From assembly GCF_004118325.1 (NCBI RefSeq), contig NZ_RDFA01000004.1, forward strand, positions 1-64,000: a stretch of 64,000 bases of DNA, given 5' to 3'. The position numbers and the translations under genes were made by a program. The stretch comes from Halorientalis pallida (GTDB lineage: Archaea > Halobacteriota > Halobacteria > Halobacteriales > Haloarculaceae). Positions 8,464-15,595 of this stretch are shown here, piece by piece. Positions within the stretch are counted from its first letter, which is position 1; each line of letters starts with the position of its first letter. Below the pieces are notes generated by a model. That model was not told the DNA's origin and did not search any database. It was given only the letters and a program-made list of their open reading frames with translations.

Positions 8464-8512
8464 GTAAAGCGACGTTTCCGTAAAAGTCGCTTTACAGTAA
8501 AGGAGACTTTAC
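8464..8512. promoter_or_regulatory. tandem palindromic operator array upstream of the DUF2178/XRE operon
   Basis: Three 16-bp units follow each other: 8464-8479 GTAAAGCGACGTTTCC (right half degenerate), 8480-8495 GTAAAAGTCGCTTTAC and 8497-8512 GTAAAGGAGACTTTAC. Units two and three are palindromes with half-sites GTAAA and TTTAC. The centre-to-centre spacing of 16-17 bp does not match a helical turn. In addition 8464-8473 and 8486-8495 are perfect inverted 10-mers. The array begins 16 bp upstream of the operon's ATG (8448), where the transcription start should lie, so bound protein would block initiation. Autoregulation by the XRE protein is inference. Confidence 0.72.
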
Positions 8513-8575
8513 ACAGCTACTTAATTCTGTCGCTGGTCGAACAGCTCCCGAAACCCGGATCGAGAAGGTGCCCCG

Positions 8576-10255
8576 TCAGATACCGCCGCCCTGGTACTCG
8601 CCGAACACGTCGCGCATGGCGTCACAGATCTCGCCGGTCGTGGCGTAGACCTTGACGGCGTCGATGAGGTACGGCATCAGGTTGTCGCCCTCGCGGGCGG
8701 CCTCGCGGACGGCGTCGAGTTTGGCCTCGACGGCCTCGTCGTCGCGGTCCTCGCGGACCTCGGCTAACGTCTCCTGTTGTTGGGCTTCGAGGGCCTCGTC
8801 GACCTCCTCGATGTCCACGTCTTCCTCCTCCTCGACCTGGTACTCGTTGACGCCGACGATGACCCGTTCGCCCTCCTCCTGTTCGCGCTGGCGCTCGAAG
8901 GCCACGTCCTGGATCTCGCGCTGGACCCACTGGTCCTCGATGGCCGGGAGCATCCCGCCCTTGCCGTCGATCCGATCCAGAATCTCGAAGGCCTCGTCCG
9001 CCAGGTCGTCGGTCAGACTCTCGACGTAGTAACTGCCGCCCAGCGGATCGATGGTGTCGGCCGCGCCCGACTCTTCGGCGAGAATCTGCTGGGTCCGCAG
9101 TGCGGTCCGGACGCTCTCCTCGGTCGGGAGGCCGACGGCCTCGTCTTTCCCGTTGGTGTGGAGACTCTGGGTCCCGCCCAGCACCGCCGCGAGCGCCTGG
9201 TACGCCACGCGGACGACGTTGTTCTCGACCTGCTGGGCCGTCAGCGTCGACCCCGCGGTCTGGGTGTGGAACTTCAGTTGCTTGGATTTGGGGTTCTGAG
9301 CGTCGAACCGCTCCTCCATGATCCGGTACCACATCCGCCGGGCCGCGCGGAACTTCGCGACCTCTTCGAGGACATTGTTGTAAGAGGCGAAAAAGAAGGA
9401 CAGCTGGGGCGCGAAGTCGTCCACGTCCAGCCCGGCCTCGATGGCGGCCTCGACGTACTCGATGCCGTTCCCGAGGGTGAAGGCGATCTCCTGGGCCGCG
9501 GTCGACCCGGCCTCCCGGACGTGGTACCCCGAGATGGAGATGGTGTTGAAGTTGGGGACTTCCTCGGCGCAGAACTCGAAGATGTCCGTGATGATCCGCA
9601 TCGAGGGCTCGGGCGGGTAGATGTAGGTGTTGCGCGCGATGTACTCCTTGAGCACGTCGTTTTGAATGGTGCCCCGGAGTTCCTCCCGGTCGACGCCCTG
9701 CTTGTCGCCGACGGCGATGTACATGGCCAAGAGGACCGACGCGGGTGCGTTGATGGTCATCGACGTGGAGACTTCGTCCAGCGGGATACCCCCGAAGACG
9801 GTCTCCATGTCAGAGAGCGAGTCGATGGCGACGCCGGTCTTGCCCACCTCGCCGGCGGCCATCGTGTTGTCCGAATCGTACCCCATCTGCGTCGGCAGGT
9901 CGAATGCCATCGAGAGGCCGGTCTGCCCCTCGTCGAGCAGGTAGTGGAACCGCTCGTTGGTCTCCGTGGCCGTCCCCATGCCGGCGTACTGGCGCATGGT
10001 CCAGAGCCGGCCGCGATACATCGTCGGGTAGACGCCGCGGGTGTAGGGCTCGTCACCGGGGAAACCCAGATCCTCCCCGTAGTCGAGGTCGGCCACGTCC
10101 GCGGGCGTGTACAGGCGGTCTACGGTCTGTCCCTCCGTGTCGGTCGTGAACGTCTCCTTGCGCTCACCGAACCGCTCGACGGTCGGCGCGACCGACTCCT
10201 CGTCCCAGTCGGCCTTGGCCGAACGGATCTCCTGGAGCTCCTCGTCGTCGAACAT
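8576..10255 (-). CDS. mcmA1: methylmalonyl-CoA mutase, large subunit (catalytic N-terminal part)
   Basis: 559 residues. Adenosylcobalamin-dependent isomerisation of (R)-methylmalonyl-CoA to succinyl-CoA. The substrate-binding barrel is complete, with [20 protein letters not shown] and further on [20 protein letters not shown] and the family signature [20 protein letters not shown]. It ends after about 550 residues, so the B12-binding domain is a separate polypeptide, as usual in archaea; it is not in this window. GTATAAG at 10281-10287 (reverse CTTATAC) lies about 28 nt from the ATG, giving a leaderless promoter. Confidence 0.94.
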   Translation of the reverse strand: MFDDEELQEIRSAKADWDEESVAPTVERFGERKETFTTDTEGQTVDRLYTPADVADLDYGEDLGFPGDEPYTRGVYPTMYRGRLWTMRQYAGMGTATETNERFHYLLDEGQTGLSMAFDLPTQMGYDSDNTMAAGEVGKTGVAIDSLSDMETVFGGIPLDEVSTSMTINAPASVLLAMYIAVGDKQGVDREELRGTIQNDVLKEYIARNTYIYPPEPSMRIITDIFEFCAEEVPNFNTISISGYHVREAGSTAAQEIAFTLGNGIEYVEAAIEAGLDVDDFAPQLSFFFASYNNVLEEVAKFRAARRMWYRIMEERFDAQNPKSKQLKFHTQTAGSTLTAQQVENNVVRVAYQALAAVLGGTQSLHTNGKDEAVGLPTEESVRTALRTQQILAEESGAADTIDPLGGSYYVESLTDDLADEAFEILDRIDGKGGMLPAIEDQWVQREIQDVAFERQREQEEGERVIVGVNEYQVEEEEDVDIEEVDEALEAQQQETLAEVREDRDDEAVEAKLDAVREAAREGDNLMPYLIDAVKVYATTGEICDAMRDVFGEYQGGGI

Positions 10256-10426
10256 GTGCTTTCAGAAACGGAGCAGCCGTGTATAAGCGTTGTTTGAGGT
10301 TTCCGGGAATTTATGTGTTCGAGAGGCCGCCAGCGGCGACGCTCCGACGACGCAGGGGGCCCGTCCGAGCCCCTGGGGCTGGGCGCGGAGCCCGGAGCAG
10401 TGGTGAACGCCCAGTACTCGGCCGAC

Positions 10427-10444
10427 GGCCGGTACTCACCGGCC
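10427..10444. terminator. perfect hairpin over the stop codon of the downstream acetyltransferase
   Basis: GGCCGGT-ACTC-ACCGGCC: seven perfect pairs with a 4-nt loop. It spans the TGA stop (complement at 10436-10438) of the minus-strand acetyltransferase gene. There is no T-run directly after it on either strand, so it may act on mRNA 3' ends rather than as a classical terminator. Confidence 0.4.
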
Positions 10445-11017
10445 GGTGTCGTACTTGTAGGTCGCTTCCTCGGGATCGATGCCGAAGTCCTCCGGGCCTT
10501 CCTCGGGTTCGGCGTCGCCCTCGTCGGCGGCGGCGCGTTTGAACGCCTCCCGGAACTTCCGGGGCATCCGGAACTCCGCGACGGTGAGCGCCATCGGGAC
10601 CGCGTCGGGCGCGGTCGTCTCGCGCTTTTCCTCCAGCCGCCCCTGGAGTTTCTCCGGGAGCGCCCCGGCGTCGATGGGGTCGAACTCGAACTGTCGGAGG
10701 TAGTCCGGTTCGTCGGTCAGCGCGTAGACGGTCTCGAACCCGTCGTCGCCGGCCTTCTGGATCAGCCGTTCGACGACGTGTGCGCCGACGCCCTGTCCGC
10801 GCCAGTCGTCGAGGACACCGATGGAGGTGAGTTCACAGACCGCCTCGTCGTCGGTCTTGTGGACGCGGATGCGCCCGAAGCCCGCCTTCTCGTTGGTCTC
10901 CTCGTCGATGGCGATGACGTAGTCGCGCGAGCGAAACGCCGTCTCGTCCAGGGCCATGTCCTCGATGTGATCCAGAAGCCAGACCTCCTCACGGTTTTTC
11001 GCGTCCCGGACGTACAT
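10436..11017 (-). CDS. GNAT-family N-acetyltransferase
   Basis: 193 residues from the ATG at 11017 (MYVRDAKNREEVWLLDHIED). The acetyl-CoA loop is DDWRGQGVGAHVVERLI, preceded by a CELTSIGVL strand. The C-terminal 60 residues are unusual for a GNAT: a charged helix (LPEKLQGRLEEKRE), then an acidic tail ending EATYKYDTGR. Its substrate is unknown. It is followed, about 180 nt away, by the mutase gene on the same strand, but that gene has its own promoter. Confidence 0.82.
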   Translation of the reverse strand: MYVRDAKNREEVWLLDHIEDMALDETAFRSRDYVIAIDEETNEKAGFGRIRVHKTDDEAVCELTSIGVLDDWRGQGVGAHVVERLIQKAGDDGFETVYALTDEPDYLRQFEFDPIDAGALPEKLQGRLEEKRETTAPDAVPMALTVAEFRMPRKFREAFKRAAADEGDAEPEEGPEDFGIDPEEATYKYDTGR

Positions 11018-11151
11018 ACCCAGCCCTTGGCCACGCCCGGCTAAAAACGTTGGCAGGGTTCGCAGGCGGCCCATCGCGCCATGCTCGGTCGAACCGCTCG
11101 CCCGCGGACGACCGTCCGCTTCTCCGACCGTAACCTATTTTCGCCGCGTTG

Positions 11152-11169
11152 TTTTAGGTATGCCTAAAA
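11152..11169. promoter_or_regulatory. DtxR-like palindrome covering the start codon
   Basis: TTTTAGGTATGCCTAAAA: perfect 7-bp arms TTTTAGG/CCTAAAA around TATG. The ATG of the next gene (11160-11162) lies inside the palindrome. CCTATTTT at 11134-11141 is a good TATA box and predicts transcription from about 11160-11164, so the site also covers the initiation point. The TTAGG..CCTAA half-sites resemble operators of DtxR/IdeR-type metal-dependent repressors; assignment to that family is inference. Confidence 0.65.
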
Positions 11170-12026
11170 TGGTCGGTGACACTCTCTCGAAGATCAGGGC
11201 GCGGATCGATGACCTGACGGTCGAGGGCGGGGAGTACTGGGTCGTCTGTGGGCGGACCGGCGTCTGTCCGGTCCCGGTCGCCGGGGCGCGGTTCCCGGAC
11301 CGCGAGACCGCCGACCGGGCGGCGGAGGCCGCGGCCGCCTACCGGGCCGTCTTACGCCGATGGGACCCACGAGCACCGTGTTACGACTTCATCGCTTGCG
11401 AGGAGCCCAGCCGGGCGGCCAGGACGGTGACGCCGCCCGTGACGGGCGGAACGGCGTCGCTGACGGGGTTCTGTCACGACGTGGCCGCAGCCGTGTTCGA
11501 GACGCTCTCTGCGGAGGGGTACGCCAACCTGGAGTCGTCGATCATGGACGTGTACTGCGAGACCGCCGACGCCATCGACGACCCCGACGACCTCTGTCTG
11601 CACCTCCTGCGGACCCTCTCGTTCGAGCTCGGCGCCAGGCTCACCGACGACGAACAGAGCGCCGTCCTCGGGGGGGCAGCGACGGAAATCGCCGAGCCCG
11701 ACGACAGCGACCGGCCGCTGGACGCGACCCTCCGGCGGTTACAGCGTCTCGACATCGTCGACGAGTACGCCGTCGACGCACACGCCGATTCGTCGGCCGG
11801 CAGCGCCTGGACGGTGACGATCACCGACTACGCGCTCACCGCCCGGTCGGCCTCGTTGCCGACGCTCCCCATCGCTATCGACCTGCTTGGTCGCCTGCCC
11901 GGCCCGGCGCTGACGCTGTCCGACCCCCACCGACTCGACGACGGAGAGTGGCGGTTCGACCTCGCGGTAGCCGAGGACGGCGAGTCGGGCGGACTGGTGC
12001 GCGTCCAGGCCGACGGCACTGCGTAA
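11160..12026 (+). CDS. haloarchaeal protein of unknown function (DUF7551-like)
   Basis: 288 residues, starting MPKMVGDTLSKIRARI. N-terminal 70 residues: a small domain with YWVVCGRTGVCPVPVAGARF and DRETADRAAEAAAAYRAVLR. The middle is mostly helical and contains GFCHDVAAAVFETLSAEGY and a conserved-looking CLHLLRTLSFELG. The last 80 residues form a beta-rich segment. I recognise it only as a haloarchaea-restricted type, possibly DUF7551, without known function. It is expressed from a leaderless promoter overlapped by a DtxR-like palindrome, which hints at metal-responsive control. A second in-frame ATG lies nine bases downstream (11169). Confidence 0.65.
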   Translation: MPKMVGDTLSKIRARIDDLTVEGGEYWVVCGRTGVCPVPVAGARFPDRETADRAAEAAAAYRAVLRRWDPRAPCYDFIACEEPSRAARTVTPPVTGGTASLTGFCHDVAAAVFETLSAEGYANLESSIMDVYCETADAIDDPDDLCLHLLRTLSFELGARLTDDEQSAVLGGAATEIAEPDDSDRPLDATLRRLQRLDIVDEYAVDAHADSSAGSAWTVTITDYALTARSASLPTLPIAIDLLGRLPGPALTLSDPHRLDDGEWRFDLAVAEDGESGGLVRVQADGTA

Positions 12027-12133
12027 CGGAGCGGCGAGCGACGGTCCGGATCAGGTTACTCCGAGGGGACACCAGTTCCGAGCGTGATAATTCGGTCCAA
12101 GTGTTTATCAGCTATCTTAGTTTAGCCCGAGAC

Positions 12134-13288
12134 ATGGCTGCCTTCGGGTCGGTTTCGACGACCGTCCTCTACGTCGGTTCCGACGGCGACGTCGTCGAGC
12201 GGGCGGTCTCGCTCCTCGACGAGAACAGCGAGGCGGCAGCGGTCACGGCTGTGCCGGAGATCACGGACGCACTCGCGGCAGTCACCGAGTCCAGGGCCGA
12301 CTGCGTTGTGAGCGAGTACGACCTCCCGGACGGGACCGCGACCGACCTCGTAGCACGACTCCGCGAGGAGGACCCTGCGCTCCCCATCCTCGTTCTGACC
12401 GAGGAGGCCGACCACGCCGCCGAGAGCGTCGAGGCGGGGGCCACGGACGCGCTCACGACCGAGATGGCCACCGCAAGCGAGGAACTGCTGGCCGGCCGTA
12501 TCGAGGGAGCGCTCGGGCACGGTGGCGCGGCGGAGACGCCGATGACGGGCCGCCAGTACCGGACGCTCATCGAGCACGCAGAAGACATCGTGACCGTCGT
12601 CGCACCAGACGGCACCATCGAGTACCAGAGTCCCTCGGTCGAGCGGATTCTCGGCTGGGACCCCGGCGAACTCGTCGGCGAGTACGTGTTCAACTTCGTC
12701 CACCCGGACGACCGCGAGGCGATGCGCGGGCGGTTCATCGACCTCACCGATCAACAGGGGACCGTCATCGAGGGCGTCACGTTCCGGTTCAAACGAGCCG
12801 ACGGCTCGTGGGCGTGGGTCGAAACAGTCGGGAGCAACCGGAAGGACACGACCGTCGGTGGTTACGTCTTCAACTCCCGGGAGATCACGGAGCGCCGGGA
12901 ACGCGAGCGGGAACTGGAGCGCTACGAGACGGTCGTCGAGGCCATTCCCGACGAGGTGTACACGCTCGACGACCAGGGCGTCATCACGTCGGTCGTCCCG
13001 CCCGCCGGTCGCGACTCGACCGTCGCCGGCTACGAACCCGACGAACTCGTCGGCGAACCGGTCTCGACCGTCATGGAAGACGACGACATCGCCACGGCCG
13101 AATCCCTGATCCGTAAGTTGCTCACCGGCGACGGTACGCGCGGGTGCTTCGAGATGACCCTCGTCACGAAGTCGGGGGCCCGCATCCCGTTCGAGAACCA
13201 CGTCGCCGTCCTGCCGTCCGACGACGGCTTCCGCGGGACCGTCGGCATCCTCCGGAACATCGCCGACACGTCGGCGTCCGAACAGTAG
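12134..13288 (+). CDS. pseudo-receiver / double PAS sensory protein without kinase domain
   Basis: 384 residues. Residues 9-125 form a receiver-like fold, but the phospho-acceptor position is Glu61 (CVVSEYDLPDG), the acidic pair is reduced to GSDGD and the conserved Lys is absent. PAS1 (about 137-255) has DIVTVVAPDGTIEYQSPSVE and VHPDDREAM; PAS2 (about 262-378) begins YETVVEAIPDEVYTLDD. No HisKA, HATPase or DNA-binding domain follows, so it must act by protein contacts. GTGTTTATCAG about 30 nt upstream is the TATA box. It stands alone. Confidence 0.82.
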   Translation: MAAFGSVSTTVLYVGSDGDVVERAVSLLDENSEAAAVTAVPEITDALAAVTESRADCVVSEYDLPDGTATDLVARLREEDPALPILVLTEEADHAAESVEAGATDALTTEMATASEELLAGRIEGALGHGGAAETPMTGRQYRTLIEHAEDIVTVVAPDGTIEYQSPSVERILGWDPGELVGEYVFNFVHPDDREAMRGRFIDLTDQQGTVIEGVTFRFKRADGSWAWVETVGSNRKDTTVGGYVFNSREITERRERERELERYETVVEAIPDEVYTLDDQGVITSVVPPAGRDSTVAGYEPDELVGEPVSTVMEDDDIATAESLIRKLLTGDGTRGCFEMTLVTKSGARIPFENHVAVLPSDDGFRGTVGILRNIADTSASEQ

Positions 13289-13317
13289 CTCGCGGGCGTC
13301 TCGACGCTGCGTTCCGA

Positions 13318-13334
13318 CTGGGGGCCGCCCCCAG
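13318..13334. terminator. perfect hairpin downstream of the double-PAS gene
   Basis: CTGGGGG-CCG-CCCCCAG, seven pairs and a 3-nt loop, 30 nt after the stop codon at 13288. A weaker CCGAC/GTCGG pair with a 10-nt loop follows at about 13358-13377. The arrangement (tight hairpin, then hairpin with a loop near 11 nt) resembles the compound elements at 28167 and 31916, though without the conserved loop. Confidence 0.4.
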
Positions 13335-13415
13335 GCACCGCCGGCTCTCGGCCTCCCACCGACACGTCCTCCCGTCGGGGGAAGCTACTTTAGCGGGTCG
13401 ACGGAATACCGGACC

Positions 13416-15536
13416 ATGGCATCAGAGTCCCTCGCCGATCTCGACGAGATCATCCACGAACCGAGCCGGGAGTTCGTCGAGTCGACCAACGTCTGGGAGT
13501 TCATGCAGACTTACGACATCGACGACTACGAGGAACTGATCGAGCGAACCACCACAGCGATCGACGACGTCCCCGAATCCGGGGTCGACTGGTTCTGGGA
13601 CGAACTCGTCGACTACCTCGGAATCGAGTTCTACGAGGAGTACGACACCGTCCGGGACGATAGCGGGGCGCGGCGCGCCCCGGACAATGCGAGCGGTGAA
13701 ACCGCGAGCCACGGGGGCCCGCAGTTCACCGACTGGTACCCCGGCGGCGAGATCAACGTCGCCCACAACGTCGTGGACCGCCACGCCGCCTCCGACGCGG
13801 AGCGCCGGAACAAGGTCGCGACCATCTGGGAGGGCGAGGACGGCGAGATCAGGGAAGTCACCTTCCACGAACTCCACCGCCAGGCCAACCAGGTGGCCAA
13901 CGCCCTCGAAGAACGGGGTATCGGAACCGGCGACACCGTTGGCCTGTACATGCCGATGGTCCCCGAGGTCGTCTCGATCCTCTACGGCTGTTTCAAGATC
14001 GGTGCCATCGCCGTCCCCATCTTCTCGGGCTTCGGTGTCGACGCCACCGCCACGCGCATCGAGGACCCCGAGTGTTCGGTCCTCGTGACCGGCGACGGCT
14101 TCCTCCGCCGGGGGGATCCGGTCACGCTCAAAGAGACCGCCGACGAGGCCATCGCGCAGGCCGACACCGACGTGGAATCGGTGCTCGTCTACGACCGCCT
14201 GGGGGCGAGCGACCCGGACACGGACCTCTCGATCCCGATGACCGACGGCCGCGACGAGTGGTGGGACGAGGCCGTCGCCACCCAGTCCGACGACTACGAC
14301 ACCAAGTCGCTCCCCAGTGATCAGGAGTCGATGCTGCTGTACTCCTCGGGAACCACCGGCAAGCCCAAAGGGATCGTCCACACGCACGCCGGCGTCCAGA
14401 CACAGTGTGCCAAGGAACTGTACTTCGGGTTCGACCTGAAGCCCGCCGATCGCTTCTTCTGGGTCAGCGACATCGGCTGGATGATGGGGCCCTGGACCCT
14501 GATCGGGAACCACACCTTCGGCGGGACCATCTTCATGTACGAGGGCGCGCCCGACCACCCCGAGCCCGACCGGTTCTGGGAGATGATCGACCGCCACGAC
14601 CTCACCCAGTTCGGGATCTCCCCGACCGCGATCCGCGCACTCCGCAAGCAGGGCGACGAGTGGGTCGAGGGCCACGACCTCTCCAGCCTGCGCCTGCTGG
14701 GTTCGACGGGCGAGCCCTGGGACCCCGAGTCCTGGCAGTGGTTCCACGAGACCGTCGGCGGGGGCGACACGCCCATCATCAACATCTCCGGGGGCACCGA
14801 GATCTGTGGCTGTTTCCTCATGCCGATGCCGATCAACGACCTCAAGCCCTGTACACTCGGTGGACCCGGACTGGGCATGGACGTCGACATCGTGGATTCG
14901 GACGGCGAGTCGATCGAAGACACTCACGAGCGAGGCTATCTGGTCGCGCGTGACTCCTGCCCCTCGATGACGAAGTCCCTCTGGAGCGGCGACGAGCGCT
15001 ATCTCCAGGAGTACTGGTCGACCTGGGACGATACGTGGGACCACGGCGACTGGGCCCAGAAGGACGAAGACGGCTTCTGGTTCCTCCACGGCCGAGCCGA
15101 CGACGCGCTGAACGTCGCCGGCCGCAAGGTCGGCCCCGCCGAGGTCGAGGGCGCGGCGATGGACCACGACGCCGTCAACCAGGCCGCCGCGATCGGTGCC
15201 GACGACGACACCACCGGGACCGCCGTCGTCCTCTACGTCATCGTCGAGGACAGCTGGGACGACCGGGATGAGTCCCAGGAGAGTCGAGCGGCGGAGCCGC
15301 GAGACGGCGTCGAGGCCAGCGACGACCTCCGCGAGGAGGTCCGCGAGCAGGTCGGCGCGGAACTGGGCAAACCGTTCCGGCCCCGGGAAGTCCTGTTCGT
15401 CGAGGATTTCCCGAAGACCCAGTCGGGCAAGATCATCCGCCGCGCGGTCGAGGCCACCTACGAGGGAGAGGACCTGGGTGACCTCTCCTCCATCGAGAAC
15501 CCCGCCGCGCTGGAGGCCATCGAGGACGCGCGATAG
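13416..15536 (+). CDS. AMP-forming acyl-CoA synthetase, acetyl-CoA synthetase-like
   Basis: 706 residues, about 50 longer than typical acetyl-CoA synthetases. It activates a carboxylate with ATP and transfers it to CoA. P-loop-like motif LLYSSGTTGKPKGIVHTHAG, then FWVSDIGWMMGPWTLIG and the C-terminal hinge and lysine motif FPKTQSGKIIRRAVEATY. The excess length comes partly from two low-complexity segments: SGARRAPDNASGETASHGG (near residue 85) and DDRDESQESRAAEPRDGVEA (near residue 620). Both coincide with DNA hairpins. TATA-like CTACTTTAGC lies 27 nt upstream, so the gene is probably leaderless. Acetate or propionate are plausible substrates. Confidence 0.88.
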   Translation: MASESLADLDEIIHEPSREFVESTNVWEFMQTYDIDDYEELIERTTTAIDDVPESGVDWFWDELVDYLGIEFYEEYDTVRDDSGARRAPDNASGETASHGGPQFTDWYPGGEINVAHNVVDRHAASDAERRNKVATIWEGEDGEIREVTFHELHRQANQVANALEERGIGTGDTVGLYMPMVPEVVSILYGCFKIGAIAVPIFSGFGVDATATRIEDPECSVLVTGDGFLRRGDPVTLKETADEAIAQADTDVESVLVYDRLGASDPDTDLSIPMTDGRDEWWDEAVATQSDDYDTKSLPSDQESMLLYSSGTTGKPKGIVHTHAGVQTQCAKELYFGFDLKPADRFFWVSDIGWMMGPWTLIGNHTFGGTIFMYEGAPDHPEPDRFWEMIDRHDLTQFGISPTAIRALRKQGDEWVEGHDLSSLRLLGSTGEPWDPESWQWFHETVGGGDTPIINISGGTEICGCFLMPMPINDLKPCTLGGPGLGMDVDIVDSDGESIEDTHERGYLVARDSCPSMTKSLWSGDERYLQEYWSTWDDTWDHGDWAQKDEDGFWFLHGRADDALNVAGRKVGPAEVEGAAMDHDAVNQAAAIGADDDTTGTAVVLYVIVEDSWDDRDESQESRAAEPRDGVEASDDLREEVREQVGAELGKPFRPREVLFVEDFPKTQSGKIIRRAVEATYEGEDLGDLSSIENPAALEAIEDAR
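13665..13705. repeat. two tight hairpins inside the acyl-CoA synthetase gene
   Basis: GGGGCGC-GGC-GCGCCCC at 13665-13681 and GCGGT-GAA-ACCGC at 13693-13705, 11 nt apart. They fall in the segment encoding the first low-complexity insertion (SGARRAPDNASGETASHGG). Tight 3-nt-loop hairpins of this type occur elsewhere in the window between genes, so an in-frame insertion of an intergenic-type element is plausible. Confidence 0.5.
15254..15305. repeat. compound hairpin inside the acyl-CoA synthetase gene
   Basis: CTGGGAC (15254-15260), an 11-nt loop GACCGGGATGA, then GTCCCAG (15272-15278). Four bases later comes GTCGAGCGGC-GGA-GCCGCGAGAC (15283-15305; 8 of 10 pairs). It encodes the second low-complexity insertion. 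An 11-nt-loop hairpin beside a 3-nt-loop hairpin is the same pairing seen downstream of genes at 28167 and 31916, but here in the opposite order. Confidence 0.5.
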
Positions 15537-15595
15537 TTACAACATCTGAGAATCGCGGACGAACACTTAGGCTGGTCGACCGGTCCGTATGAGGT

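Noticed and set aside
13422-15167. 581-codon minus-strand frame
   Set aside because: Lies opposite the AMP-binding enzyme, whose motifs are conserved; composition is Val/Gly/Asp-rich as expected of antisense translation.
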